From assembly GCF_029784135.1 (NCBI RefSeq), contig NC_073745.1, positions 46,651,116 to 46,715,115 of the forward strand: a stretch of 64,000 nt of DNA, given 5' to 3'. Position 1 is the stretch's first letter. Each line of letters opens with the position of its first letter. This DNA comes from Toxorhynchites rutilus septentrionalis. Lineage: Eukaryota; Arthropoda; Insecta; Diptera; Culicidae. The translations under genes were made by a program, and so were the position numbers. The notes below the pieces were generated by a model. The model did no database searches. It worked only from the letters and a program-made list of their open reading frames with translations, and had not been told where the DNA came from. Below, in pieces: positions 19,880 through 30,320 of the stretch.

Positions 19880-21400
19880 ATGGATCGACTTAGAGAAATC
19901 GAATTCCATTTAAAGAAAGAATTTCAAAACCTAACCAAAAATAAACTTCGACCTAGGACCTTACAAAATATTGAAATAAAAAGACAGCAAATACAAGAAA
20001 ACTTGGAGGAATATAGAATAGTTTTAAAAACATTCGAATTCAGAATCAATGCATCTAAGTGGAATGAAGAAGTAGAAACCTACGGAGCATTGAAGGTAAT
20101 ATACCAAAAGTGTATAAAATTACTTGACAATTCTCAAGTTATACAACGAGAATATGACAGTGAGCCGGAAACAAGCGAAAAACCTCCTGGCTTACTCCAA
20201 TATTTGAAACCAGACACTGAAGACTCATTGTTAAGAGTGCGCAGTGAAATAAATCTGGTCAAGAGAAAATTTAAGCTCAAAATACTAGCAAAAATTGTAG
20301 TTTGGTATCTAAGAGCAAACAACAAAAAGATAATGGCGTTAAGTATTAAGACAGCTGCTGAACTAGCAACACTTATACCCACCTATGATGGAAGTCCAGG
20401 TGGAGTAAAATCCTTTATTGATGCAGTTAATCTGACTAGTACAATAGTACCAGATGTAAATAAAGCTGCAGCGATTCAAGTAATATTGACAAAGTTGAGT
20501 GGAAAAGCAAGAAACTTATTTTCCACAACTCCCATCGAATACGACGAGATCACAACCAAGATAAAGTCAAATTGTGAAGAAAAAGGAAATTCAGATTTAG
20601 CATTAGCTAATTTGAAAAATTTAAAATTGAAAAACGCCAATGAAATCGAGAATTTTATTAAACAACTCGATGTTTTAGCAGACAAATTGAAAGACACTTA
20701 TATTAGAGAACAAATTCCTGACAATGTAGCGAGGAAAATGTCTCAAAAGGCAGCAATCCAAACACTTATCGACGAGACATCAAATAAAGAAACGAAAATG
20801 ATGTTAAGAATTGGAAAATTTGATAATCTCCAAGAAGCCATCAATGTCATGGTGGAGAACGAGAAGACGGGAAATAGAGACACAAATGCAGTAGTACTGC
20901 ATTCGATAAAAAACAGGCAACCAAACAATTCTGGACAGAATAATAACAAGTACTTAAACCACAATATTAACCATAGAAATTCAATGATGACCGATCGATT
21001 CAACCAGAGAAATTATTCTCAATGCGGATATCAGAATAGATACCCAAATAACAACAGAAATTTCAATCGGAATTGGCAACAATATCCCATTAACAGAAAT
21101 TTCAACCAAGGGTCACAACAATATCCTACTCAAAGAAATTTCTACCAGAATAACAATAGAAATCCTAACGGAACTTACAATAGAAATAACATTCCAGCTA
21201 GGATGTACGCTGTAAAACATCAAAATATTCCTCGACGGAACGCACATACTAACAATAATCAATTTTATCCACAAATTGAATCGGATAATAATTGCCAAGC
21301 TTTGGTACCATTCAATAACAACAATACAGTACCTAACCCCAACAATCAAACGACGCAATCAGGAAATTACAATTCTGATTATTTTTTAGTCAACCAGTAA
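19880..21400 (+). CDS. gag: Gag polyprotein of gypsy element
   Basis: The 506-residue product begins with a charged, coiled-coil-prone N-terminus (about 1-140). A capsid-like region follows (about 150-340, including LIPTYDGSPGGVKSFIDAV and a helix-rich IQVILTKLSGKARNLF segment). The last 160 or so residues are dominated by Asn, Gln, Arg and Tyr, with repeated NRNFNQ/QQYP-type phrases. No CCHC zinc knuckle is present, so RNA binding probably relies on the basic Asn/Arg-rich tail. The start is the first ATG in frame. The C-terminus overlaps the pol frame by about 20 bases at a slippery site. Gag forms the particle that encloses the element's RNA. Confidence 0.9.
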   Translation: MDRLREIEFHLKKEFQNLTKNKLRPRTLQNIEIKRQQIQENLEEYRIVLKTFEFRINASKWNEEVETYGALKVIYQKCIKLLDNSQVIQREYDSEPETSEKPPGLLQYLKPDTEDSLLRVRSEINLVKRKFKLKILAKIVVWYLRANNKKIMALSIKTAAELATLIPTYDGSPGGVKSFIDAVNLTSTIVPDVNKAAAIQVILTKLSGKARNLFSTTPIEYDEITTKIKSNCEEKGNSDLALANLKNLKLKNANEIENFIKQLDVLADKLKDTYIREQIPDNVARKMSQKAAIQTLIDETSNKETKMMLRIGKFDNLQEAINVMVENEKTGNRDTNAVVLHSIKNRQPNNSGQNNNKYLNHNINHRNSMMTDRFNQRNYSQCGYQNRYPNNNRNFNRNWQQYPINRNFNQGSQQYPTQRNFYQNNNRNPNGTYNRNNIPARMYAVKHQNIPRRNAHTNNNQFYPQIESDNNCQALVPFNNNNTVPNPNNQTTQSGNYNSDYFLVNQ

Positions 21401-23727
21401 CAATTGAACGCAGATGTCGACTAACTGGACAATTGTTACGGTCAGACTCACCGATTTTGACAATAAATTTAAATGCATCAAACTTTATTCAGGTCAAAGT
21501 GCACATGACTGGAAATAAAGTATGCAACCTAATCATTGACACCGGTGCAGATATTTCGTTGTTTAAAGCACGAAATATTCTCCCAACTCAACCTGTAAAT
21601 AGTAACAATAAAATTAAATTAACCGGAATTACGGAAAACAGTGTAGAAACTTTAGGTATAACAAATACAGCTATGTGTTTTAATAATACTTTAACTTTAA
21701 ATCATGATTTTCATCTAGTTACCGCAGACCTACCAATACAAGCAGACGGTATACTAGGAAGGGATTTTTTAATAAATTATAAGTGTTTAATAGACTATGA
21801 ATATTGGCTACTTACCTTTAATATAGCTAATGTACAGATTTCAATACCAATAGAAGATAATTTAAAAGAAGGCTTCATGTTACCAAGCCGTAGTGAAGTA
21901 GTTAGAAGGATACCATATTTAAATATTATAGAAGATATGGTAGTTCATTCGGAAGAAATTTATCCAGGAGTTTTCTGTGGAAATACTATAATTTCACCAG
22001 CAAAACCCTATGTAAAATTTGTAAATACCACAAACAAACCTTTGTATATACACTATTCAGAATTTAAACCTACATTAAGTATTTTAAATAATTATACAAT
22101 ACTTAATAGTAATAACAAAAATAATAAGAGATTCGATGAAATTTTTAAAATCATAGATACAGAAAAAATCCCCATATATGCTAAAGACAAGTTTAAAAAT
22201 TTAATTGCTAGATATCAAGATATATTTTGTCTCCCAGAGGAGGATGTGACTAGAAACAATTTCTATTCACAGAATATTGTTCTTAACGACAAAGTACCTG
22301 TATATATTCCTAATTACAAGACGATTCATGCTCAACATAATGAAATAAATAGACAAGTGAATAAAATGTTAGAGAGTAATATAGTCGAACCCTCGGTTTC
22401 ACCATATAATTCACCAATTCTTCTTGTACCAAAAAAATCTTGTGACAATGACAAGAAATGGCGTTTAGTTGTCGATTTCAGACAACTGAACAAGAAAATT
22501 TTAGCAGACAAATTTCCTCTACCAAGAATTGATGATATTTTAGACCAACTTGGAAGAGCAAAATATTTTTCAACTTTAGATCTCATGTCAGGTTTTCATC
22601 AAATACCTTTGGACAATGAGTCTAGAAAATTTACAGCATTTTCAACACAAAATGGACATTATCAGTTTACGAGATTACCGTTTGGATTAAATATAAGCCC
22701 AAACAGTTTTCAACGCATGATGACCATTGCAATGGCTGGTTTAACTCCAGAAATATCCTTTATTTATATTGACGATATTATCGTCACGGGATGTTCAGTT
22801 AATCATCATATTTCAAATTTGACTCAAGTTTTTGAACGATTAAGATTTTATAATTTGAAACTTAATGCTCAGAAATGCAAATTTTTTAGCACTGAAGTTA
22901 CCTTTCTAGGTCATAAAATAACAGAGCATGGCATGTTACCAGATGATTCTAAATTTTCAGTAATTCAAAATTACCCAATCCCAAAAAATGCAGATGAAGT
23001 CAGAAGATTCGTTGCATTTTGTAATTATTATCGAAAATTTGTACCAAATTTTGCATTGATTGCAAATCCACTTAACCAACTTCTAAAAAAGGATTCAAAA
23101 TTCAGATGGACAGATAATTGCCAAAACGCATTCAACATATTACGAAATTCATTAATGTCACCTAGATTACTCCAATATCCAGATTTTACGAAGCAATTTA
23201 TATTAACAACAGATGCTTCAGACATTGGCTGTGGAGCTGTATTGTCACAACAAACACTAAACGGAAATTTACCAATAGCATTTGCAAGTAAAACTTTTAC
23301 ACCTGGCGAGAAAAATAAACCAGTTATTCTGAAGGAATTAACAGCCATACATTGGGCTATTAATTATTTCAAACCTTACCTATACGGTAGAAAATTTTTA
23401 GTACAAACAGACCATAGACCATTAGTTTATCTGTTCGGAATGAAAAATCCAACATCAAAATTAACCAGAATGCGTCTTGATTTAGAAGAATATGATTTTT
23501 CAATTGAATATATATCAGGAAAATCGAATGTAGGAGCAGATGCTTTGTCGAGAATAATAACAACTTCTGACGAACTAAAAAATTTAAACATATTAGGAGT
23601 AAGCACGAGAGCAATGACTCGTAACATAAAAAATGATGACAGAATAGTAACATCAACAGATAAAGAGATTTCTGTACCAAGAGAACTTGATCACTTCTCT
23701 ACGTACATGACAAATAATCCATCATAA
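21379..23727 (+). CDS. pol: Pol, first part: protease, reverse transcriptase, RNase H
   Basis: The frame opens at 21379 with no ATG near its start, consistent with expression by -1 frameshifting from gag. Protease has the active-site DTGA (Asp codon at 21538). Reverse transcriptase shows the WRLVVDFRQLN block and the YIDD active site (22765-22776). RNase H shows TTDASDIGCGA and the QTDHRPL segment, with an ALSR end. These make double-stranded DNA from the element's RNA. The frame stops at TAA 23725-23727, although the same frame stays open on the far side and encodes integrase. That makes this either an inactivating nonsense change or a readthrough point. Ty3-type domain order is otherwise complete. 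Confidence 0.93.
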   Translation, partial: LFFSQPVTIERRCRLTGQLLRSDSPILTINLNASNFIQVKVHMTGNKVCNLIIDTGADISLFKARNILPTQPVNSNNKIKLTGITENSVETLGITNTAMCFNNTLTLNHDFHLVTADLPIQADGILGRDFLINYKCLIDYEYWLLTFNIANVQISIPIEDNLKEGFMLPSRSEVVRRIPYLNIIEDMVVHSEEIYPGVFCGNTIISPAKPYVKFVNTTNKPLYIHYSEFKPTLSILNNYTILNSNNKNNKRFDEIFKIIDTEKIPIYAKDKFKNLIARYQDIFCLPEEDVTRNNFYSQNIVLNDKVPVYIPNYKTIHAQHNEINRQVNKMLESNIVEPSVSPYNSPILLVPKKSCDNDKKWRLVVDFRQLNKKILADKFPLPRIDDILDQLGRAKYFSTLDLMSGFHQIPLDNESRKFTAFSTQNGHYQFTRLPFGLNISPNSFQRMMTIAMAGLTPEISFIYIDDIIVTGCSVNHHISNLTQVFERLRFYNLKLNAQKCKFFSTEVTFLGHKITEHGMLPDDSKFSVIQNYPIPKNADEVRRFVAFCNYYRKFVPNFALIANPLNQLLKKDSKFRWTDNCQNAFNILRNSLMSPRLLQYPDFTKQFILTTDASDIGCGAVLSQQTLNGNLPIAFASKTFTPGEKNKPVILKELTAIHWAINYFKPYLYGRKFLVQTDHRPLVYLFGMKNPTSKLTRMRLDLEEYDFSIEYISGKSNVGADALSRIITTSDELKNLNILGVSTRAMTRNIKNDDRIVTSTDKEISVPRELDHFSTYMTNNPS
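21382..21388 (+). promoter_or_regulatory. -1 ribosomal frameshift heptamer T TTT TTA
   Basis: The heptamer is in register with the gag codons TTT TTA and lies in the gag/pol overlap, between the pol-frame stop at 21376-21378 and the gag stop at 21398-21400. It has the same sequence as the well known lentiviral slippery site. Slipping back one base would join Gag to Pol. A downstream pseudoknot or stem was not demonstrated. Confidence 0.85.
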
Positions 23728-25065
23728 ACCAACAAATTAATTAAACTTGAAACAAAAGTTGACAAAAATGAAATAAAATTTATATTAAAGAAAAACAATA
23801 AAATTATTGCGCAAGTGCATCAAAGAATTTTAAATGGGAGTCAGACATTAGAATCTGCACTTCTAAAAGTGGAAGAATCAATGATTAAAATGAACCAAAA
23901 TAAATTAGCGCTCTCAACTAAAGATGAAATTTTTAAAATGCTATCAATTGAAAACTTTAAAACGTTAGCAAATGCACGAGTGTATTTAATAGAAATTATT
24001 ATTTACAATCCACCAACATTTTTAACAAAAAGGGAAAATATTCAAAAAGTATTATACAATTATCATAATACCCCTACTGGAGGACATATCGGACAACATA
24101 GATTATACCTTCAAATAAGAGAGGTGTACAATTGGAGCAATATGAAAAGATCGATTGCAGAATTCATTAAGGCCTGTGAATTATGCAAACGAAACAAAAT
24201 CATAAAGCATACCAAGGAAAAACAAGTAGTAACTACAACTTCATCTTATCCATTCGAAATTATTTCCATAGACACAGTTGGACCTTTACCTAGAAGTCAC
24301 AACAACAATAGATATGCAGTTAGTGTCCAATGCGACTTGACAAAATATGTCGTATTGATTCCTGTGCCCACAAAAGAAGCTAATGTAATTGCTAAAGCAT
24401 TAGTAGACAATTTTATTTTGACTTATGGAACATTTCTAACTTTACGTTCTGATCAAGGAACTGAGTATAATAACGAAGTCTTTGAGCAGATCTGTAAAAT
24501 GCTTAAAATCGAACAAAAATTCAGTACAGCTTATCACCCTCAGACGATTGGATCGTTAGAGAGAAATCACAGGTGTTTAAATGAATATCTGAGATCTTTC
24601 GTTAATGAACATCAAACTGATTGGGATGAATGGTTAAAATTCTATGCTTTCAACTATAATACAACCCCACATTCAGACCATGGTTTTACACCACATGAAC
24701 TCGTTTTTGGAAATAAAGCTAAACTACCACAGGAATTATTCAAAAATGGAACAGAACCAATATATAATTTTGAACAATATAGCAAAGAATTGAAATTTAA
24801 AATACAACGTTCTAACGAAATTGCAAGAGATAAGTTAATAAATCAGAAAGTTCAAAGAGCAACCAATACTGAAAACAATTGTAACCCAATTCATTTAAAT
24901 ATAAACGATAAAGTTTATTTGAAAATAGAAAACAGAAGGAAATTAGATCCTTTCTACGATGGACCATACATAGTGCAGGAACTATTAGATCCTAATTGTA
25001 AAATTTTAAACCCTAGAACAAACCATGAAAAAGTTGTACACAAAAATAGATTAATAAAAACATAA
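23728..25065 (+). CDS. pol: Pol, second part: integrase
   Basis: In the same frame as the preceding pol segment, separated only by one stop codon. The N-terminal zinc-binding HHCC module is present (GGHIGQHRLY, then CELCKR). Catalytic residues D, D and E are visible in SIDTVGPLP, LRSDQGTEY and IGSLERNHR. The C-terminal part carries an NDKVYLKIENRRKLDPFYDGPY-like domain, here split as NDKVYLKIENRRK and LDPFYDGPYIV. No chromodomain was seen. Integrase inserts the DNA copy into the host chromosome. If the upstream stop is not bypassed, it has no obvious start of its own, so this copy would be defective for self-mobilisation. Confidence 0.92.
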   Translation, partial: TNKLIKLETKVDKNEIKFILKKNNKIIAQVHQRILNGSQTLESALLKVEESMIKMNQNKLALSTKDEIFKMLSIENFKTLANARVYLIEIIIYNPPTFLTKRENIQKVLYNYHNTPTGGHIGQHRLYLQIREVYNWSNMKRSIAEFIKACELCKRNKIIKHTKEKQVVTTTSSYPFEIISIDTVGPLPRSHNNNRYAVSVQCDLTKYVVLIPVPTKEANVIAKALVDNFILTYGTFLTLRSDQGTEYNNEVFEQICKMLKIEQKFSTAYHPQTIGSLERNHRCLNEYLRSFVNEHQTDWDEWLKFYAFNYNTTPHSDHGFTPHELVFGNKAKLPQELFKNGTEPIYNFEQYSKELKFKIQRSNEIARDKLINQKVQRATNTENNCNPIHLNINDKVYLKIENRRKLDPFYDGPYIVQELLDPNCKILNPRTNHEKVVHKNRLIKT

Positions 25066-25433
25066 ACAAGAAATATGACAAACAATTTGTATTCCATTCC
25101 AAACGAATTTTTTTTAACAAAAAAAAAATTTTTTTTTTCCCTATAATTTCAAAAATATTTCAATTACAAGAGTATAGTAGTTAGTTAAACTTTTAATTAT
25201 CCTTAATATCTTGGTAACTGTTTAAAATTACATTATTTATTAAGTATCTTACAAATCCAATATATATATTTAAAAATATTCACATGAACTTTCGAATAAA
25301 ATTTATATCAATGAAATAAAAACTATATGTATCAAACTTTGTAACATTGAGAGAAGCCAAGGAACAATTATTTGAAAACCAGAATACTAAGAATGATTTC
25401 ATTTTATTACATCATTCTCCCGAAGAGGGATGG
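25066..25433 (+). other. 3' untranslated region and polypurine tract
   Basis: AT-rich non-coding sequence after integrase. The purine-rich CGAAGAGGGATGG (25421-25433) directly abuts the 3' LTR and is the expected plus-strand primer. No envelope-like frame is present. Confidence 0.85.
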
Positions 25434-26193
25434 TGTAGTATGATTTCAAATCCCATTTCCAAATCTCATTTCAAATCCCATATTTCATAGGCCATATATC
25501 ATTCCATAACCCATTTTTTAAATCCATCCCCAAAACCCATCCTCATAAGCAGTTGATTGTTTCTTAATAAATGACTCATGCGTAGTCACTTCGATTTACA
25601 ATTCCCATGAAACATTCCTCAAGCACAACTGCATTATTTAGTTAATTGCTTTTCCCCACATTCATCCATAGAAACAAGCCAACGTGCGCTGACGATATGA
25701 ATGTACTCTTACATCATATCGCGCGCAGCTAAAGGCAATAAACCAGTAGCCAAAACAAACCTAGTTCTATTCTGATGAAATACGCGACCATATACAAAGT
25801 CGTCGTGACACTTTACGATTTCCCATGAAGTCGATATGCGCGCTTACGAGTGCAGTAAGCATTATTATTTCTTGACCCCATTCACATCGAACACTGCATT
25901 CGATTGATTGGCTATTCCCCTTTGAAATCAACTTGGCTCCTCCCAGTGAAACTCTACACAAATTGTTGTAACTACTAGCTTAGGACTTTAGTAACCAGTG
26001 TTAAGGCAGTTCTAGAGACACACGCCACGCGATAGGTCGTGTTGAGTTTTCTTCAGATAATTTAATATAAAGAGTATCGTGGCTTGGTAAAAAAAAATGA
26101 GAAATAAAGTGTATAGAAGTTATTTGATGTTGACCGTGTTTGTGAACTAAAACAGTTGATGACAACCGTGAGTTGAGAATGGGTAGAAAAACA
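25434..26193 (+). repeat. 3' LTR of gypsy element
   Basis: A 760-bp LTR identical to the 5' LTR as far as read, apart from one A in an A-run. It is followed by the TTTG duplication (26194-26197). Confidence 0.95.
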
Positions 26194-26197
26194 TTTG

Positions 26198-26946
26198 ATT
26201 TGGTTGGTGGTAAAGTGGTCACCTAGTGGGGGCAAAGTGGTCACACGCACATATCAAGCTAAATGGGATAGATTTATGCGTTTTTTTTCGTTCTAATTTG
26301 TTCAAATCATATTCGATATAGTAGGTACATGTATGAAATAAGCCTGGTCTATTCACCTAGAGTCCCAATTCAAATTTTCTCAATCATACAAAAACGTTGT
26401 AAGAAACACATAACGTTCCGCATAATGAGGCTTGATTTAGTTGGAGTGGCATATTTTTCCAGGGTCAAAGCCGCAAAAGGAACCTCTTCAAGAGCAGAAT
26501 GTGATGAGGTATATTACCTTAGTAAACAGAACATTGTGAGTCGTTATGCACCTATGACCACTTTGTCCCCAAACATTAAAGTAATTTCTATGCTTATTAA
26601 TCGCTGAGGTTGAACAAAATATATGTTCACCTCCCCTAGAATATGCGAACAGTAGTACAAACTGATGATTTGTCCAACATATCAGATTGAATAAACTAAA
26701 TTCCAGAAAAAATTCCTTAGATACCATGCGCCCAGAAATACGGCCGAATGGCTATTGAAAGAGCAATTTCTGTTTTTATTTATATTTCGACATGTGACAG
26801 CTCTACTGAAGTAAAGGGTGACTCAAAATTCATTAAATTCTTCAAACATAAGGTGCCTATCAATATGGTGTCAATAGTCAATAGTAATACTACCAAACAA
26901 GCAGGTGACCACTTTGCCCCCATGACCAATTTGCCCCCACTACCCC
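26198..26946 (+). mobile_element. TA-flanked element, right part
   Basis: This continues the element seen at 17376-17468 after interruption by the gypsy insertion. It ends GCCCCCACTACCCC followed by TA (26947-26948). It matches the reverse complement of 31018-31962 and carries several copies of the motif GGGGGCAAAGTGGTCA or its complement (near 26228, 26552 and 26905). No intact ORF was seen. Confidence 0.8.
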
Positions 26947-26949
26947 TAC

Positions 26950-27680
26950 ATAAATAAGCCTGAGTCGAATCAATTTATAACTACAAAAATATATTATAGA
27001 TAAAACTAGCATTATTTACTTCGTTACCACGTTGTCCGGAACATTGTTTGTAATAACTTTATAACTCTGTAAGATCGCGACTTCTCAAGCTATCATAATC
27101 TGATTTACGTGGGTATACCCTTCCGATCTTCTAAATCAGCAGCCCTTTAAATTAATTTATTGCATTTTGACAATACCAAACAACATACTCGATATTATGA
27201 CACCCTGGACCACAATTACACAAATTGTTAGTAGTGAGACCTACACGATAAAAACATTTAAGCACAAATTGATTGAACAACATACAATATATTATAAAAT
27301 TAATGCCTATTATCGGTAAATGGAGAATAATTCATTTCACGCATCAACTCACATATTATGAGCTAACGCCCGAATTTAGGCAAAAAGATTGCTCGTTGCG
27401 TCGGGGAGGAAGCGAGTGGATAGTACAATCGAAAGAAAACATACTCAATTAAATCGTCAAATTGTTAACTTTTTTTTATTATATTCACTGTTCATGTTTG
27501 AAGCAAAAAAAAAATCTGGATAAATTTCCTGTCTAATGGAATATAACACAACATATGTCGCAATAACCATTTTGAGTAATATGTGTTCGAAAACTCTTAA
27601 TAAATCGTTACATTTTTCGTAGAGTGACCCCCCTATTTAGAAATCAAAGACATAGTCCTATGTCAAAAACCACACCAAAT
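26950..27680 (+). repeat. Large dispersed repeat, inverted copy at 60540-61745
   Basis: Landmarks such as CAATTTATAACTACAAAAAT, TTAATGCCTATTATCGGTAA and GCAAAAAGATTGCTCGTTG recur in reverse complement at 60540-61745. The distant copy is interrupted by a minisatellite element. Non-coding; class unknown. Confidence 0.65.
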
Positions 27681-28290
27681 CAGCCGGCCGCTGATCCGAC
27701 GCTCTTCGATCTTTTTTTGACTTGATGATAAAAGCTACTCAAAATCACAATTTTCATTATCATATAGCCGTTGTCTCGTAAAGTGGCGTAAGCGCCAAAA
27801 TTCACATTTTAATTTTTTTCGTTACAGATCTCTTTATCGATACCAAATACTAGATCAAAAATATGAAAAAATGACCCCGTAAAAGCTTGAAAATGGTGTA
27901 GCGTAAACGCCATTTCCCATATGATTTGACGTAATTTGATTGTGATGCGATGTGATTTTTTATCTGATCTAATGGCATAGGATGAATGAGCAGAGCATCA
28001 TTCGCAATGGACGTTTAGCATAATGAGTCACATGTCTTCTTTCTGCTAAGAAACCATTTTTTCCGAAAAGCTCACCATGCCTAATGTTTGATTCAAAAAC
28101 AGTCCATTCCCATGCAGTGCTACATTTATAATATCAATGTTGTTTTAGAACTACAAATCATGTACTTAGAATCTCTGTTTAAACATCTCGTCAAATATTT
28201 AAATTCAAAAAAATCAAACTCAGCAAAAAGGAATAATTTATCCTAGATTAAAGTGTATTGCTGTTATCACATTTTGCACATGAAGATGGT
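27680..28290. other. AT-rich intergenic DNA
   Basis: No gene, TIR pair or tandem repeat was recognised. Confidence 0.4.
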
Positions 28291-28294
28291 AACT

Positions 28295-28572
28295 TCTTCT
28301 TCTTCTTGAATGGCGTTAACGTTCCCTTGTGGAACTTTTGCCGTCTCAACGTATGCATTAACTAGCGTCATTTATTAATACTTGGTCGAGATTTCTTAAG
28401 CCAAATAACACGCCTTGAATGTATTCCGAGGGGCAAGCTCTTGAATACGCATGACCACAGTGCAAGTCGAAGGAAATTTCTTTGACGAAAAATCCCCCGG
28501 CCAGAACGGGAATCGAACCCGAACACCCGGCATGATAATGTGAGACGCTAACCACTCGGCCACGGGTGCACT
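28295..28572 (-). mobile_element. tRNA-derived SINE with 10-bp target duplication
   Basis: Third well-preserved member of the SINE family at 7797 and 14153, in minus orientation. It has a (CTT)n tail at 28295, B box complement GGGAATCGAACC near 28509 and A box complement CCACTCGGCCA near 28552. Target duplication GATGGTAACT occurs at 28285-28294 and 28573-28582. Its body has more changes than the other two copies, so it is older. Confidence 0.9.
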
Positions 28573-28582
28573 GATGGTAACT

Positions 28583-29560
28583 AAATAGTTTAAACTCATC
28601 AATTTTATTGTTGATTACAGGGATGCTTAATTCCTCTTTTTCTGAGTGTTCATTGAAGGGTAAATGTCGGATTTGGTAAACAGCTGCACTCCTTCAAATT
28701 CTCCATCGAAACGCATCTTGTAACAAAACTCAAAACATCCAAAACATCGCATAAACTGTATCCGTTTTACATCGGATACTTTCGGACGGCATTATCTTAT
28801 TTAACACGGATGGTTTCAATTGCGTTTTAGATTGGAAAAAAATGGTGCTGTCGCTAACTATTATAATCGGGCTCTCAACTACGTTAGCCAGCTTGAAGCA
28901 TGCTACAAAGTCGGAAAATGTGTGGAACTCTGCTCCTTGATGCTCCCTCGTACTTCGCTCAACGGCAGCATGTTGAAGAAAAGTATTAGACACACATTCT
29001 CGAATACTTTGATGAATGTACGCCAACACACTGACGTTAGTAGCATAGCTTAAATAAAACTGCATTTCTTCCGAAAATCAAGCCGTTGGCAATGTTTCAT
29101 CGTCAATTGGACAGATTTTGTACAGATCTGATTTTTGTTGTGTACGCGTATTCTGATTATACATGCAATTTCAAGAAAAGCTTCGTACTAAAAATCCTTC
29201 CCAAAAATGCAAGATTACGGCAGTACTGACAAATTTGCGCGGGAAAAATTCGATTCCACTCTCAAATGAACATTGACTCAAATTCTATTGTTGTGAAAAG
29301 CTGTCAAATGAGTACAAAGGTGATTTTTTCAATGTGATGTTATTTTTATTTCGCACTGTTTGTATGGTATATCAGATGAAAATGTTTGTATTTCACAAAA
29401 TAACCTCCATAACGTTTACATTAAAAAAAGGACAAGATTGTCGATTTTTCATGGGTTTACCTTAGACGCACTGACGAAACTACCCATGCATCATCAATCA
29501 TAGTAACCTATGAGTCAGCAGAAAAAAATTGACAGATCTATCAGTCGAACTCTAACCGTG
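28583..29560. other. Intergenic DNA with one unrecognised ORF
   Basis: A minus-strand ATG-initiated frame of 111 codons (29065 down to 28730) has no recognised family. The rest is AT-rich and featureless. The ORF may be an exon remnant, but nothing supports it beyond its length. Confidence 0.25.
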
Positions 29561-30320
29561 ATGGCGAAAACAGTGAACCTACTCCGTTCAGAAGTGTGCG
29601 CGTTCAAAGAACGATACCCCGCCGCGTCGAAAACGGACATCGTGCGGCACTTTGTGGACGCCGGATACGCCCGTTCCGACATCTACAACATCTTGGCAAG
29701 ATTGGACATCAATCAGAGGCATCGGAAGAAAGCCCGGTTCCGGACGGCCAACGACCCTCAGCGACAAGAAGCTCCAAATGATACTGAAGAGGAAGATCGA
29801 GGAAAAAGTGGCTACACCGCTGCGTGCGCTTGGTCGGGAGGTCGGTGCAACCGGCTAATTAGTGGAAAAGTACCTGGCGAACATAGACATACATGCCAGG
29901 AAGCGGAAGTCCGGTTCACTGGTCTCGGAACTGCAGGTAATGACGCAGCGGTAGCGGCTGAATAAGATGATATAGTCGATTTTCCCGGCGAATCGCACCG
30001 TGGCGGTGGTCATGGACGTCGAGACTTATCTCACCTTGGATGGCAACGACTGGCAGGACAATTCGTATTTAACTTCCCCCACGAAAGAAGTCAGCTCCGA
30101 AGTGAAGTTTATTTCAAACACCAAGTTCCCCCAAGTTCCCCGAGTTCCCCACTACTCGAAGCGATCTTTAGAGGAGATGGAGCGGCTGAATATCGATGTG
30201 GTACCCACCCAACGTCCCCCAGCTGCGTCCCATCGAGAATTTCTAGGCAAATCTGAAGAGTAAGATCTACTCCAACAATTCTGTCGCGAAAACTGAAAAG
30301 GAAACAAACAAGAAATCAAA
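29561..30320 (+). pseudogene. ITmD37E-type (DD37E) transposase remnant, copy 1
   Basis: The N-terminus from ATG 29561 shows two helix-turn-helix-like regions (SKTDIVRHFVDAGYARSDIY, then KPGSGRPTTLSDKKLQ in a second frame), so a frameshift lies near 29735. After further breaks, similarity resumes at about 30007 with a MDxETYLTLDGNDWQ block in which the catalytic Asp is replaced by Val. An internal deletion removes the second catalytic region. The end retains an HYSKRSLEEME segment and, in another frame, LRPIEN with the catalytic Glu. Tc1/mariner-IS630 transposases of the DD37E type are known from mosquitoes. This copy is inactive. Confidence 0.8.

Larger units (their letters stand above)
17469..26193 (+). 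mobile_element. Full-length Ty3/gypsy retrotransposon, mdg1/412-like
   Basis: Two LTRs (17469-18229 and 25434-26193) flank a leader, two small ORFs, gag, a frameshift-linked pol and a polypurine tract. Target duplication TTTG is 4 bp (17465-17468 and 26194-26197). The primer site TGGCGACCGTG at 18235 is of the type complementary to tRNA-Arg, as in the Drosophila 412/mdg1 lineage; assignment to that lineage is inference. The LTRs appear to differ only by one A in an A-run, so the insertion is young. There is no envelope ORF between integrase and the 3' LTR. The one visible defect is a stop codon in pol at 23725. Confidence 0.95.

Noticed and set aside
25066..25433. Possible envelope gene after integrase
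   Set aside because: No open frame of useful length lies between integrase and the polypurine tract, so the element is not an errantivirus-like copy with env.
29510..29965. Single long transposase frame to its natural stop
   Set aside because: After about codon 65 the frame leaves the family; the familiar sequence continues in another frame, so this is a frameshifted remnant.
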